Part shown: positions 1 to 7,483 of the stretch, in pieces
Position numbering within the stretch: the first letter of the stretch is position 1
How the letters are laid out: the number at the start of each line of letters is the position of its first letter
Source of the DNA: Antarctobacter sediminis
GTDB lineage: Bacteria; Pseudomonadota; Alphaproteobacteria; Rhodobacterales; Rhodobacteraceae
DNA: 64,000 bases
Direction: 5' to 3'
Assembly: GCF_019218285.1 (NCBI RefSeq)
Contig: NZ_JAHUZG010000001.1
Location: 558,001-622,000, forward strand
The notes under the pieces: model-generated
The model's input: the letters and a program-made list of their open reading frames with translations, nothing else
Databases searched by the model: none
Told to the model about the DNA's origin: nothing
Program-made: the position numbers and the translations under genes

Positions 1-103
1 GGGTTGCGGTCAGGCGATTGCAGGTGGTGCGCCTTGCACCACGTGGAAACGCCCGATCAGGGGGGACCGGGGCAGATGCCGCCCCGGCCCGGATGTCAGG
101 CGC
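1..103. other. Left-edge intergenic segment with two hairpins
   Basis: No gene is visible. Two perfect inverted repeats lie just past the stop of the solute-binding protein gene: a 7-bp stem at 67-73/81-87 (CCGGGGC/GCCCCGG) and a 7-bp stem at 24-30/36-42 (GTGGTGC/GCACCAC). Neither is followed by a U-tract on the minus strand. They could be 3'-end stabilisers between a binding-protein gene and downstream permease genes lying outside the window, rather than a true terminator. Confidence 0.35.
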
Positions 104-2155
104 TTACTGCTCCAGCCACCACTGCGAAGGGCGGTAGGGGTAGGTCCAGTAAAAGTCGTAGGTCTTCGACTTGATCGGCTTCACGTTTTGCAGGTCGTTG
201 CGATACAGGAAGGGCGCTACGATGTCGCCGACGGTGCCGATCTTGAGCATGTTGTCGGTGTGGATCTTTGTGATCTCGGCACCGATCTTGTTGCTTTCGT
301 CGGACCCGAAAGAGACCTGGATGAACTGTTCGGACAGGTCCCACAGTTTCTTGATGTCGGCCGGCGGCTCAATGCCTTCGGCGCCGCCCGAGGTTTTCCA
401 CGCGGCCCAGCCAAAACCGGTGCCCGGGTTGAAGTAGTCACCGAAGGGCGGGACAAAAACCGTGACATCCTGCGAAATGGTCGGACCGGCGTTGCCGTCA
501 TATTTCCACGTGGTCACGTCCAGGTCGTTGTTATTGCCCGAGGCGCGGTATTCGTCCGAAGTGACTTCCTTGACGTCGACGCGGACACCAACGGCGGTCC
601 AGTAGTCGCGCACCAGTTCCATCATCTTCACCGGCACACCCTGCGAGGAATAGACCAGCCGAACGACCAGCGGCTTGCCATCGGGACGCTCCAGCGTGCC
701 GTCGCCATCTGCGTCTTTCAGGCCCATCTCGGCCAGCAGGGCCTTGGCGGCTTGGGGATCATAGGCGATGTCGCGGTTCAGGGTCTCTTGGTCGATGAAG
801 GCCACCGTCTTGGGTTCCGCCGGAACGCCCTGCATCGGGGTGCCCTGACCGAGGTAGACGATCTCGTTGATCTCGTCGCGGTTCATGGCCAGCGACATGG
901 CACGGTTAAACCGCACATCGTTGAAGATCTGCCGCAGCACGTCGTCCTGGTGTGTGCGGTTGAAAGAGAAAAAGACGTTTTCGCCCAGCGTCGGCGCGAA
1001 CTGGATCGTGTAGCCGCCCTTGGCCTCGTTTTCTTTCAACAACGGGAAGTCTTCGAGAAAGACAGCCTGCTGTTTCCAGACCACTTCGCCGTTCATGATC
1101 TTGAGGTTCTGAACCTCCTTGTCGGCGACATAGGATTCCCAGATCTCGTTGATGTAGGGCAGTTGCTGACCCTTGGTGTCGACCTGGTGGAAGTAGGGGT
1201 TCGCGACCAGCTTGCGGCCTTCGGCGCTTTCCTCGACAACGATGTGGCTTTCCAGCGTCGGCAGCACTGCGCGGCCGATCCGGGCGGCCTTGTCGGCGTC
1301 TTTCAGCAGCGGCGAGGGCACGTCTTTCCAGTCCGAGCCGCCATAGTAGAAATCGACGGCGGCGGCCGCGTTCTCGAAACCGTATTCGGCGGCCAGCGCC
1401 TCGGCGTCGGCATTGTACTTGGGCATGAACTGGCCAAGGAAATGCTTGGGCTGGAACGGCTGGCCGAAATCCACGGCAAAGCGGTTCAGGATGCCCGGCG
1501 TGGGCACGGGAAAGATGAACTTGATGGTGGTTTCGTCAACGACCTCGGTCACGATCTTTTCGCCAGCGAACAGCCAGCGGTCCGGGGTCTTGGCGTAGAC
1601 ATCGGGATTGTAGACGATGTCGTTCATCCAGAAATCGACGTCTGCGGCGGTAAAGGGCGCGCCGTCCGACCATTTGTGCCCTTTGCGCAGGGTGATGGTC
1701 AGCTGGGTATAGTCGTCGTTCCACGCCCATGCCTTGGCGATGTTCGGCACCACGGTCTGAAGATCGTCCGAATAGCGCACAAAGTTCACGTGACGGATCG
1801 ACAGCAGGTCAGATGTGCCGGACTCCGTGCCCTTGGACAGGCCGGTGATGGTGCCTCCGTAAAGGCCGATGCGTTCATAGGGCATCACGACCAGCGGCTC
1901 GGCGGGCAGACGTTCGGCCACCGGCGGTAGATCGGCGTTGCCAAGAATGCGTGCGTTCAGATCGGCAATGGCGGGGTTCTGCGAAAAGCTGAGCTGGCAG
2001 GAGGCGGCTTGTTGCAGCTCGGCCAGTTCGAGTTGTTGCGGGTAGGCCGGTGCCAGACCCATCGGGTCTGCGACGGTTGCCACCGGACAGTCGGCAAATG
2101 CGGGGGCCGCGGCCACAACGGCAGCGGTCGAAAGAAGAAGGGTGCGGAAAGTCAT
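104..2155 (-). CDS. ABC transporter substrate-binding protein, family 5 (peptide/opine type)
   Basis: Predicted periplasmic solute-binding protein of 683 residues. The start at 2155 opens with a Sec signal peptide (MTFRTLLLSTAAVVAAAPAFA). A longer open frame to 2338 would add an implausible leader that destroys the signal. The mature part has the family-5 layout: an early segment with RKGHKWSDGAPFTAADVDFW, the classic SBP_bac_5 signature, and a C-terminal half that ends in an aromatic-rich tail (QWWLEQ). At about 680 residues it is longer than DppA/OppA (about 540), like the long subfamily often linked with opines, sugars or peptides. The substrate is not predictable. No permease or ATPase is in the window; they would lie to the left on the same strand. 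A LysR gene lies 106 bp upstream. Confidence 0.85.
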   Translation of the reverse strand: MTFRTLLLSTAAVVAAAPAFADCPVATVADPMGLAPAYPQQLELAELQQAASCQLSFSQNPAIADLNARILGNADLPPVAERLPAEPLVVMPYERIGLYGGTITGLSKGTESGTSDLLSIRHVNFVRYSDDLQTVVPNIAKAWAWNDDYTQLTITLRKGHKWSDGAPFTAADVDFWMNDIVYNPDVYAKTPDRWLFAGEKIVTEVVDETTIKFIFPVPTPGILNRFAVDFGQPFQPKHFLGQFMPKYNADAEALAAEYGFENAAAAVDFYYGGSDWKDVPSPLLKDADKAARIGRAVLPTLESHIVVEESAEGRKLVANPYFHQVDTKGQQLPYINEIWESYVADKEVQNLKIMNGEVVWKQQAVFLEDFPLLKENEAKGGYTIQFAPTLGENVFFSFNRTHQDDVLRQIFNDVRFNRAMSLAMNRDEINEIVYLGQGTPMQGVPAEPKTVAFIDQETLNRDIAYDPQAAKALLAEMGLKDADGDGTLERPDGKPLVVRLVYSSQGVPVKMMELVRDYWTAVGVRVDVKEVTSDEYRASGNNNDLDVTTWKYDGNAGPTISQDVTVFVPPFGDYFNPGTGFGWAAWKTSGGAEGIEPPADIKKLWDLSEQFIQVSFGSDESNKIGAEITKIHTDNMLKIGTVGDIVAPFLYRNDLQNVKPIKSKTYDFYWTYPYRPSQWWLEQ

Positions 2156-2261
2156 GTCAGCCTCTTGGGGTTGCCCGGGCCTTCGCATAAAGGCGCAACA
2201 TGACGTATTTATAACATGATGGTCGATATAGCTCTTTGCTATAGTGAAAGGGGCGGCGCGG

Positions 2262-3149
2262 TCAGGCGCAGATTTCCCGAGTGATTTCAAAGAACTGCTG
2301 GACCATGGATGTTTCCGCCATCGAGGGCATGGCCACAAGGAACTGGCGCGCGTTCAGTTTTTCATCGTTGATCGGCACAAAGCAAAGGTCTTCGTCGCGG
2401 GCCGACAGTTCGACGTCAAAGCCGACGCCAAGCCCGATTCCCGCGCGCACCAACGACACGATGGATCCCCACGAGCCAAGCCCGAGGATCGTATTGACAG
2501 GGGTTCCCGCCGCAGCGGCGGCGTCTTCAAAAATGCCCCGTGTGCCCGCATTGGGTTCACGCTGAATCAACGGCAGTTCGGCGACCTCCGACCAATCCAG
2601 CCGGGGCCGCCCGGCAAGCGGGCCGTCCCGCGGCACCACAAGCCCGATGCGAAACGCGGCGACGGGCAAACAGTCCAACCCTGCCAATGGTTCGCGCGAG
2701 GTGACAAAGGCCACGTCCAGTTCGCCCGCGTGCAAAAGCGGCAGCAGGTCCATCGTGGCCATCGCGCGCGCGGTCAACTGGATCGTCGGATAGGTCTGGA
2801 TAAATCGTGCGATCGGGGCCATGGCCACCTGATGCGTGGAATAGCCTACCCAGAATGCGCCGGATTTCAGGTCGCGCCGGCTTTCGATTTCTTGATCGAC
2901 CTCGGATTTCAGCGCCAGCACGGCGCGGATCTGTGGCCTGATCTTTTCGAACAGCGGTGTTGTGTGGATCTTGTTGCCGTCGCGGCGCAGGAACCGGCAC
3001 TTTGTCTGCCGTTCCAGCGAGACGATGAGGTTTGACACGGTCGGTTGGGAAACGCCCAGTTCGGCCGCTGCCTGCGTGAAACTGCCGGTGCGCGCAACGG
3101 CTTCAAGCGCGCGCAGCTGGCGGATGCTGGGTTCGGATGTGGTGGCCAA
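2262..3149 (-). CDS. LysR-family transcriptional regulator
   Basis: A 295-residue LTTR. The N-terminal winged helix-turn-helix is clear (RQLRALEAVARTGSFTQAAA, then LGVSQPTVSNLI at about residues 10-45), followed by a LysR substrate-binding domain of normal length. The frame opens with TTG at 3149, with GGAG eight bases upstream. It sits directly ahead of the solute-binding protein on the same strand, so regulation of that transporter is the simplest inference. Most LTTRs are divergent from their target, so it could instead be co-transcribed with it. It follows the amphi-Trp gene by 75 bp, and read-through from that operon is possible. Confidence 0.88.
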   Translation of the reverse strand: MATTSEPSIRQLRALEAVARTGSFTQAAAELGVSQPTVSNLIVSLERQTKCRFLRRDGNKIHTTPLFEKIRPQIRAVLALKSEVDQEIESRRDLKSGAFWVGYSTHQVAMAPIARFIQTYPTIQLTARAMATMDLLPLLHAGELDVAFVTSREPLAGLDCLPVAAFRIGLVVPRDGPLAGRPRLDWSEVAELPLIQREPNAGTRGIFEDAAAAAGTPVNTILGLGSWGSIVSLVRAGIGLGVGFDVELSARDEDLCFVPINDEKLNARQFLVAMPSMAETSMVQQFFEITREICA

Positions 3150-3224
3150 GTCCTGTGCTCCCGGGCTTTGCGCGCGGATTGATCGGGTGGTTTGGCCGTT
3201 CCTACCCCGAAGCGGACCCGGCTG

Positions 3225-3500
3225 TCAGCTTTCGATGCGGGGCTTGTTCTTGCGCGACGTCGTGGGCGTGGCCGGGTCGTCCCATGTGACTCGCAGGCTG
3301 ACGGTACAGCGGCCGTCTTCGCGTTCGCCCTTGATACGCACATTCATCAGGTCAGCGGTTTGCAGGACAAATTCGTCGTCTTCGTCGCCCAGCGTCATTT
3401 CCCCCTTGCCGAACCCTTTTGACAGGGCGGTAAGCAGGGTCTTGATCGTCTTGGCATCCTGAAGCGACTCATGCGTGAAACGCTTGTTGTTTTCGCTCAT
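3225..3500 (-). CDS. Amphi-Trp domain protein, last gene of a GAK-type operon
   Basis: A 91-residue soluble protein. Its core (about residues 15-75) alternates hydrophobic and charged residues and ends in LRVTWDD, matching the small amphi-Trp domain as I remember it: a helix that excludes strands (TIKTLLTALSKGFGKGEMTL), then EFVLQTADLMNVRIKGE, then the Trp strand. The last 20 residues are a polar, probably disordered Thr/Ser/Lys tail. The start at 3500 has GGAG seven bases upstream. It lies 13 bp after the metallophosphoesterase stop, so it is almost certainly the distal gene of the six-gene operon. Function unknown; its small size makes it a candidate carrier or substrate of the neighbouring enzymes (inference). 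Confidence 0.7.
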   Translation of the reverse strand: MSENNKRFTHESLQDAKTIKTLLTALSKGFGKGEMTLGDEDDEFVLQTADLMNVRIKGEREDGRCTVSLRVTWDDPATPTTSRKNKPRIES

Positions 3501-3513
3501 TCCGGGTCTCCGG

Positions 3514-4818
3514 TCAGTTCATGCGCTCGGGGGCAAAATGCTTGGCCCGGGGATAGTCGCGGCTCAGTCCGATCACATCTCCGGAGGGAAAGATCAAGGT
3601 CGCGCCGGCGCCGATCCCATCCAGCCCTTCAAGGGCGCGCGAGGTGCGGTCCAGCGTGACATCGCCTTCGAGGTGCAGAAGGCCGCGTTTCGCCAGCAGG
3701 CGCTGGCCCGCGTGATTGTTGACATGGCCCTGCACGACCATGTGGATGCCCGCACGGTGCAGCGCCGCCACCCCTTCATCGGTCAGCGTGCAGTCCGAGG
3801 CGCGATATTTCGTCCGCACAAGGTTTGCCAGTGGGCCGAAGTAAAAGTTCAGGGTCGCCGCCTCGGTCGCAGAACGATAACGGGCGTTGACCTCATCGGT
3901 GCCGCGCGTGGCCAGCGCCGCGCACATGTCATCGCACAACCCGGCATGTACGAACAGCAGCGACCCGCTGCGGGCCACGACATCCATCCGTTGGTAGAAC
4001 CAAGCGTATGTGCCGCCGGGGGTCACAAAGAGGTCATGACATTTCAAGAGTGCCGCCAGCAGGTCCCGGTGGCTCAGCCCGACGCGGGCGATTTCCTTGT
4101 CGAACTTGCGCAGCTTGTCCTGCAACTTGGCGATTTCCTTGCGGATCACCTTGGGGCGCAGGTCCGGTTTGGCCGCCTTGCGGAACCGGGTGGCCCAGTC
4201 GGGGCCGGGCATCAGCCGTGCCCGACAGGCCGCGTCGTCGGGCAGGGCGTTCAGATCGCCCTGTGTCACATAGCGGTCATATACTTCGCGCAGGGCGGGC
4301 AGGATCTTGCGCCCCATGCGGACGAAAAGATGTTCGTTCAGGGCGCTGCGCGGGCCACGTACCGCGGCAATCGCCATGCGCATCCGCAGATCATGGTTTC
4401 CCGCGAGGATCTGAACCTCGGCCCCTGTGTCCAGCAGATCGGCAAGCGCATCCAGCAGGGCAAGGTTGCTTGGCCCCTTGTCCAGGGTGTCGCCCCCCAG
4501 AACGATCCGTGCCTGTTGGCCAAATCCGGTCAGGACAATGCGGCCGGCTTCGCGGCGGATGACCCCGGCGGCGATCAACGAGCGCAGAAACCCCTCGGCG
4601 TCCGCGTGCGGGTCGGAAACAAAGACGACTGGCCGGTCTGGCCAACGCCAGCCGCCGTGCAAACGCGCGCGTTCCAGACAGGCCGCGACCTGCGGCTGAG
4701 TCGAGGCCTCGGGCCAGGGTTCCAATTTGCGGGGCAAGTCTGTCAGGCAGGCGTCATGATCGAAAACAGGTGGCAGAAGTTCCGCCCCCTCAAGGGAAAA
4801 TTTCCGAAGTTCCGTCAT
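3514..4818 (-). CDS. Calcineurin-like metallophosphoesterase in the GAK-type operon
   Basis: A 434-residue cytoplasmic phosphoesterase. The dimetal motifs appear in order: VFVSDPHADAEGF (D69, H71), LGGDTLDKG (D110), AGNHD (N141-D143), FVHAGL near residue 300, and VVQGHVNNH near residue 375. An insertion of about 150 residues between GNHD and the last His motifs includes a charged coiled-coil-like stretch (KEIAKLQDKLRKFDKEIA). The start at 4818 follows GGAGG closely; the open frame runs on to 4932 but that leader lacks a ribosome site. It lies 37 bp after the histidine phosphatase and 13 bp before the amphi-Trp gene. Substrate unknown. The context suggests it hydrolyses a phosphate ester made by the kinase or CofD-like partner (inference). 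Confidence 0.8.
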   Translation of the reverse strand: MTELRKFSLEGAELLPPVFDHDACLTDLPRKLEPWPEASTQPQVAACLERARLHGGWRWPDRPVVFVSDPHADAEGFLRSLIAAGVIRREAGRIVLTGFGQQARIVLGGDTLDKGPSNLALLDALADLLDTGAEVQILAGNHDLRMRMAIAAVRGPRSALNEHLFVRMGRKILPALREVYDRYVTQGDLNALPDDAACRARLMPGPDWATRFRKAAKPDLRPKVIRKEIAKLQDKLRKFDKEIARVGLSHRDLLAALLKCHDLFVTPGGTYAWFYQRMDVVARSGSLLFVHAGLCDDMCAALATRGTDEVNARYRSATEAATLNFYFGPLANLVRTKYRASDCTLTDEGVAALHRAGIHMVVQGHVNNHAGQRLLAKRGLLHLEGDVTLDRTSRALEGLDGIGAGATLIFPSGDVIGLSRDYPRAKHFAPERMN

Positions 4819-4855
4819 GTCCTGCCCTCCTGACGCGCCTCTGGCGGCGTGGGGG

Positions 4856-5542
4856 TCAGTCCTTGGGGCTGTCCCCGGCTGCCCGGATTTTCCAATCGCC
4901 TGCCAAGTGGTGCCACCTACCATGGGGATCATGACAGATCAGTGACGGCCGGGCGTGAAACATGGACAGCCGCGCAATGTCATCGCGGCCAAGCAGGCCA
5001 AGGTGGTGACAGGCATGACGGAAAGAGGCGCCATGGCCAACGTGGATCGTCAGCAGGCCGGGTTTTGCAGTGGCGCGGATGTGACGGGCCACGCGCGCAC
5101 CCGCCTGCATCAGGCTTTCGGCACCCTCCAGCGGCAGGCGGTATTCACTGTCTGATTTCCACCCCGGCGGCGGCGCGTCGTAACGGGGATCGTCGTGCAG
5201 GGCGGTTTCGATTTCGGCCAGGGTGAGATTGGCGGCGCTGCCCAAGCCACGTTCGGCCAGATCCGGTGTTTCGGCGACGGTTTCGACCGGATACCCTGCG
5301 GCTTGCAGGCCCTGAAGGATGTGTTGCGCGGTTTGCCATGCCCGCAGCTGATGCGAACTGTGCATCACCGGCGCCGGTGTCAGGCCATGGGTTTCGATCA
5401 TTCGGGCCAGCAGGATGGCGCCTTGCCGGGCCTGCGCGCTTCCGTCTTCGGTCAGGGGCCATGGCTGGCGGGCCGAGGGCACACCCTTGCGCTGATGATA
5501 GGCGCCGTGCCGAAAGAAGGCCACATAGGCGCGCTCAGCCAT
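4856..5542 (-). CDS. Histidine phosphatase family protein in the GAK-type operon
   Basis: A 228-residue branch-1-type histidine phosphatase. The phosphoacceptor RHG is at residues 11-13 (VAFFRHGAYHQ). DLAERGLGSA is in the middle, and VGHGASFRHA near residue 170 supplies the second His. The ATG at 5542 lies inside the end of the upstream kinase gene: the two share eight bases (ATGGCTGA), a sign of translational coupling. The family dephosphorylates sugars, nucleotides or phosphoproteins. Paired with an HprK-like kinase, it could reverse that kinase's product, but the sequence does not show the substrate. Confidence 0.82.
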   Translation of the reverse strand: MAERAYVAFFRHGAYHQRKGVPSARQPWPLTEDGSAQARQGAILLARMIETHGLTPAPVMHSSHQLRAWQTAQHILQGLQAAGYPVETVAETPDLAERGLGSAANLTLAEIETALHDDPRYDAPPPGWKSDSEYRLPLEGAESLMQAGARVARHIRATAKPGLLTIHVGHGASFRHACHHLGLLGRDDIARLSMFHARPSLICHDPHGRWHHLAGDWKIRAAGDSPKD

Positions 5543-6605
5543 TGAACAGGGCCCGTCCGTATTCGGCCATGGCGTCAAAGTCGATCCGGCCCGACACCTC
5601 GCAGACCCGCACGCCGGTCATGGCGTCCAGATAGGCAGCGGGGTCGGGGCTGTTGCCATTGGGTTCGAAACGCCCGTCGGGGTGCTGGTAAAAGGGGCCG
5701 GGGCTTTTCATGATGGCGCTCAGCAAGTCGGGGCGATGGGCCAGATCGACCTCCGTTACAGCTGTCGGTGCCGCGCTGTCATGGCTCCAGTTCAGGACCC
5801 AGAAATCGGTCAGCGGACCGTGATAACGGATGCGGTCGGGGCCGTAGACCTGCGGGATGATCAGGTCATGTTTGTCCTCAAGCGCCCAGAGTTCAGACAC
5901 GGGCAGGGATCGAAGCTCGGCCGTGCGTTCCGGTGTCAGCATGGCGTGCAGACGCGGATTGCCAAGGATTGTGCCCGGATTGATGCGGGGATGCTTGGGG
6001 ATGCCCAAGGCCTGCGCGGGGGCACCGGCCTGCACCAGAACGCGGTCGTTGCTGACAAAGGCGATACCGTCGATATCCATCATCCGAAGGATCGAGGTGG
6101 ATTTGCCGCCGCCCGACAAACCCGAAATCGCAAGCGTTCGCGTACCGTCGGTCACCGCGGCGGCATGGGCCAGTTGCCAGCCCGCGCGCAGGCAGGTGTT
6201 CAGAACCTGCGTATTGATGAAATTGATGACCGTGCTTTCGTTTTCGTCCAATGGGCCGAAAGCGATGGCCAGATCCGGGCCTTGCAGGAAGGTCACGCCG
6301 CTGCGGACCTTGCGGATCAGTCGCGCGCCATCGAGATCGTGGATCGCGTCCTTGCGGCCGCTTTTGCCGCCTTCGCGCAGCCAGTCTGTCCACGCTGGTT
6401 CGGTGCCAAGGGTCTGGCCCGGCAAAAGATGCACGTCGAGGTTTCCGGGCTGATCGGTCAGCGCCGCGTCGAAATACCGGATCAGGGCGCTGCGCAGCGG
6501 CTCTGGGCAATGGACAGAGACCCCAACGTGGCCGACGCGCAGATGAAAGGCGGCCTCATGCGCCACTGTCAGATCAAGATCGCTCAGGATGTCATTGACG
6601 GTCAT
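5535..6605 (-). CDS. HprK-related kinase (type B), GAK-type system
   Basis: A 356-residue kinase whose C-terminal half carries the HPr kinase/phosphorylase fold: HAAAV (H147), a P-loop GLSGGGKST at 162-170, then FVSNDRVLVQ at 183-192, matching the HprK order of His, Walker A and S-x-D. The N-terminal 140 residues are not HprK-like. No HPr or PTS gene is nearby, so catabolite repression is unlikely to be its role; NCBI-type families call such genes 'HprK-related kinase B' (recalled, not checked). The ATG at 6605 overlaps the ATP-grasp stop by ATGA, and its own stop overlaps the histidine phosphatase start. Confidence 0.78.
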   Translation of the reverse strand: MTVNDILSDLDLTVAHEAAFHLRVGHVGVSVHCPEPLRSALIRYFDAALTDQPGNLDVHLLPGQTLGTEPAWTDWLREGGKSGRKDAIHDLDGARLIRKVRSGVTFLQGPDLAIAFGPLDENESTVINFINTQVLNTCLRAGWQLAHAAAVTDGTRTLAISGLSGGGKSTSILRMMDIDGIAFVSNDRVLVQAGAPAQALGIPKHPRINPGTILGNPRLHAMLTPERTAELRSLPVSELWALEDKHDLIIPQVYGPDRIRYHGPLTDFWVLNWSHDSAAPTAVTEVDLAHRPDLLSAIMKSPGPFYQHPDGRFEPNGNSPDPAAYLDAMTGVRVCEVSGRIDFDAMAEYGRALFNG

Positions 6606-7483
6606 GCGGAAACCTCTGTCAGCACGTGGTCTGCCACCTTGGCGGCGGCGTCGATCCCGCATCCCTTGAGCGCCCCGGAATAGCCGCCAAAGGCCGAAAC
6701 CTCGAAGACGATCGGACCATCGGGGGTCATGGCTATGTCGACGGTGGTAAAGGTCAGGCCAAAGGGTGCCTGTGCGCGACGGCCCAGTTCGATCAGTTCA
6801 GGTGTTGGATCGAAGGGTTCATATTTCCCGCCCGAGTGGATCGTCGTGTTCCAGCTGCCGGTCTGGCTGACGCGGGCGTAGGTGCAGATGTAGTCGCCGT
6901 TCAGGAACACCATGCCCAGATCATGCCCGGAGAGATCTGCCTTTTGCTGGATGTACATGACCGGGTTCTCCGCCTTGAACCCTGCAATCTGCGCCTTGGC
7001 ATCGGGGGCGTCGGCCTGCAACAGCAACATGCCGCGTGCCTTGGTGGAAAAGAGCGGTTTGAACACCGCAGCACCGAAACGGGTCAGCGCGGCCTGCGCG
7101 GCGTCCAGGTCTTCGGTGATGACGGTGGCGGGCATCGGGACGCCTGCATTTGACAGGGTGACGGTACAGGCCAGCCGGTCCATCAGCCGAATGACGCTGT
7201 GCGCAGGGCTGAAGACGCGGACGCCGCGGGCCTCGGCGACGCGCAGCATCTCTAGCCGGTCAAGCGCATGGGGGCTGTAGGTTTCCGACACCTTTTTCAG
7301 GACCAGACCGTCCAGTGTGCACAGGTCCACGTCGTCGCACAGCAACTGGCCTTTGGACAGGTCCAGCGTGACCCGCGCCATGTCGATCACCTTGCGGTAT
7401 CCGGTGCGGGTTTCGAATGCGTCGGCCAAGGCTTCGGTCGACCATTTTCCGGGCGTCCCGATGACGCCGATGCGTTTACTCAT
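6602..7483 (-). CDS. RimK-like ATP-grasp ligase, GAK-type system
   Basis: A 293-residue ATP-grasp enzyme. Residues 1-95 form the pre-ATP-grasp domain (RIGVIGTPGKWST). The nucleotide-binding lid includes VFKPLFSTKARGML (140-152), and the metal-binding end is TVDIAMTPDGPIVFEVSAF (247-265). ATP-grasp ligases join a carboxylate, through an acyl phosphate, to an amine or thiol. Here the usual final E-x-N metal motif reads E261-V-S263, an Asn-to-Ser change. The start overlaps the upstream gene by eight bases and the stop overlaps HprK-B by four. It matches what databases call the 'GAK system ATP-grasp enzyme' (recalled). The ligated substrate is unknown. Confidence 0.78.
   Translation of the reverse strand: MSKRIGVIGTPGKWSTEALADAFETRTGYRKVIDMARVTLDLSKGQLLCDDVDLCTLDGLVLKKVSETYSPHALDRLEMLRVAEARGVRVFSPAHSVIRLMDRLACTVTLSNAGVPMPATVITEDLDAAQAALTRFGAAVFKPLFSTKARGMLLLQADAPDAKAQIAGFKAENPVMYIQQKADLSGHDLGMVFLNGDYICTYARVSQTGSWNTTIHSGGKYEPFDPTPELIELGRRAQAPFGLTFTTVDIAMTPDGPIVFEVSAFGGYSGALKGCGIDAAAKVADHVLTEVSA

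Noticed and set aside
3150-3224. LysR and solute-binding genes as members of the GAK-type operon
   Set aside because: A 75-bp gap, their own TTG/ATG start signals and a typical regulator-transporter pairing make them a separate unit, although read-through is possible.
5535-6605. HprK-like gene as part of PTS-linked nitrogen/carbon control
   Set aside because: No HPr, EI or EIIA gene is adjacent, the N-terminal half is not HprK-like, and the operon partners are different.
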